From: Pseudomonadota bacterium
GTDB lineage: Bacteria > Pseudomonadota > Alphaproteobacteria > Sphingomonadales > Sphingomonadaceae
Length of the DNA: 34,989 bases
Assembly: GCA_023426225.1 (NCBI GenBank)
Contig: JAFABD010000270.1
Location: 1 to 34,989 of the forward strand
Direction: 5' to 3'
The notes below the pieces were generated by a model. It was not told where the DNA came from, did not search any database, and saw only the letters and a list, made by a program, of their open reading frames with translations. Below, piece by piece: positions 34,307-34,989 of this stretch. The translations under genes and the position numbers were made by a program. Every line of letters starts with the position of its first letter. The stretch's first letter is position 1.

Positions 34307-34915
34307 ATGTATCTTAAAAATCTAGGTTTAAATAACTTTCGCTCATTCAGTCAGGCAGAGATTTCGCTCTGTAAGGATCTGACGATCCTGGTCGGAGAGA
34401 ACAACGGCGGCAAGAGCAACGCCATCGATGCGATACGGCTCCTGACCGCGCCGCTCGGCGGGCGACGCGAGCTCTACTGCGAGGCGACGGATATCCGCTT
34501 TGGAAGCACGGACAGAAAGTTCGAGTTGACCGCGACATTCACCGAGCTGAACCCCGCGCAGCAAGGCCGGATGATCTCGGCCGCCACGGATGCTGCGATT
34601 TCCGGCTGCGTATTCGGTCTCAAATATGATGAAACCACACGCCGTTTCCCGGTGCGGCCGGTTTTGTGGGGCGGGCACCAGCAGGGCAATCCGGAGCCGG
34701 GCTGCCACGAGATGATCCGGCATGTTTATCTGCCGCCGTTGCGTGATGCCAAGCGCGCGCTCGCGTCAGGCAATCCGACCCGCATCTATGCGCTGCTGAA
34801 TCATTTTCTTGAAGGGGGCGATCCGGAAGCGCTGGCCAAGGCGCTTCGGCGCGGTGTGGAAGCTGTAGCGCGACGATTACGGAGTCCGGTCGGCGTCAAT
34901 TATGATGGCCGATAG
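34307..34915 (+). CDS. OLD/RecF-type AAA ATPase, N-terminal part, probably truncated
   Basis: 202 residues from an ATG behind GGGAGGGGG. The start MYLKNLGLNNFRSFSQAEIS and Walker A GENNGGKS at residues 30-37 identify an ABC/SMC-like ATPase of the OLD, RecF or AAA_21 kind, which acts on DNA and often in phage defence. The block HVYLPPLRDAKRALASGNPT (about 141-160) is seen in OLD-like proteins. No ABC signature, Walker B or TOPRIM domain follows before the TAG at 34913, although relatives have 500-700 residues. The last 20 or so residues do not look like the family, suggesting a frameshift or an insertion near 34860. The last 74 bases of the window show nothing recognisable. Confidence 0.7.
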   Translation: MYLKNLGLNNFRSFSQAEISLCKDLTILVGENNGGKSNAIDAIRLLTAPLGGRRELYCEATDIRFGSTDRKFELTATFTELNPAQQGRMISAATDAAISGCVFGLKYDETTRRFPVRPVLWGGHQQGNPEPGCHEMIRHVYLPPLRDAKRALASGNPTRIYALLNHFLEGGDPEALAKALRRGVEAVARRLRSPVGVNYDGR

Positions 34916-34989
34916 GTGGCCGCGCCGGTTGGTGAATTCTGGCTACCATTTGCTGTTGCGGGGAGCAACCGTCGAGCGACAATTACGAC

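Noticed and set aside
34877..34989. The C-terminus of a transposase on the minus strand at the window end
   Set aside because: The two candidate minus frames are interrupted by stops within 20-35 codons and I could not match them to a family. The idea remains open only if sequence to the right supports it.

Overview
The window is high-GC alphaproteobacterial chromosome, most likely from a sphingomonad (Sphingomonas or a close relative). Four things point there: a str-S10-spc-alpha ribosomal superoperon that lacks rpmJ and rpsD, a zinc-lid adenylate kinase, abundant TonB-dependent receptors, and a recurring GC-rich triple-hairpin intergenic repeat. All assignments come from reading the sequence and from family knowledge; no database search was run.

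Layout. (1) 1-2690, minus strand: a cobalamin-uptake operon. A well-placed promoter leads into an AdoCbl-type riboswitch, then a BtuB-like outer-membrane receptor, then a BtuF-like binding protein cut by the window edge. (2) 2786-4597: a soluble chemoreceptor-like protein with a CBS-like N-terminus, convergent with a bactofilin. (3) 4748-9434: the str operon rpsL-rpsG-fusA-tuf, with its promoter and a strong terminator after tuf. (4) 9613-25041: the S10, spc and alpha operons, rpsJ to rplQ, including secY, adk and rpoA. Internal terminators, promoters and palindromic repeats divide them into segments. (5) 25096-30596: a glycine-zipper protein, a secreted prolyl oligopeptidase and a large TonB-dependent receptor. 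(6) 31011-32570: guaA. (7) 32571 to the end: a lower-GC accessory region starting exactly at the guaA 3' end. It holds six copies of a 9-bp motif, a tyrosine integrase cut off after its arm-binding domain, a DUF4238 protein, and a divergent OLD/RecF-type ATPase that appears truncated.

Two observations stand out. First, fusA (elongation factor G, normally essential) carries an in-frame TAG at codon 54, where a conserved Glu is expected, while the rest of the 697-codon frame is intact. This is either a sequencing or assembly error or real biology: a second EF-G, amber suppression or gene decay. Second, the guaA 3' end looks like the scar of an integrated element, with an unusual cluster of TGACGGTAT iterons and a broken integrase next to candidate defence genes. 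Smaller points are Arg88 in ribosomal protein S12 (a natural streptomycin-resistance signature), a guaA promoter placed so that the transcript would be leaderless, and the three-hairpin repeat family inserted in the alpha operon.

The core genes work together in translation: ribosomal proteins, EF-G, EF-Tu, SecY for export, Adk for nucleotide balance and RpoA for transcription. The flanks handle nutrient scavenging (B12, and an unknown TonB substrate) and purine synthesis. No tRNA, rRNA, CRISPR array or complete insertion sequence was seen.
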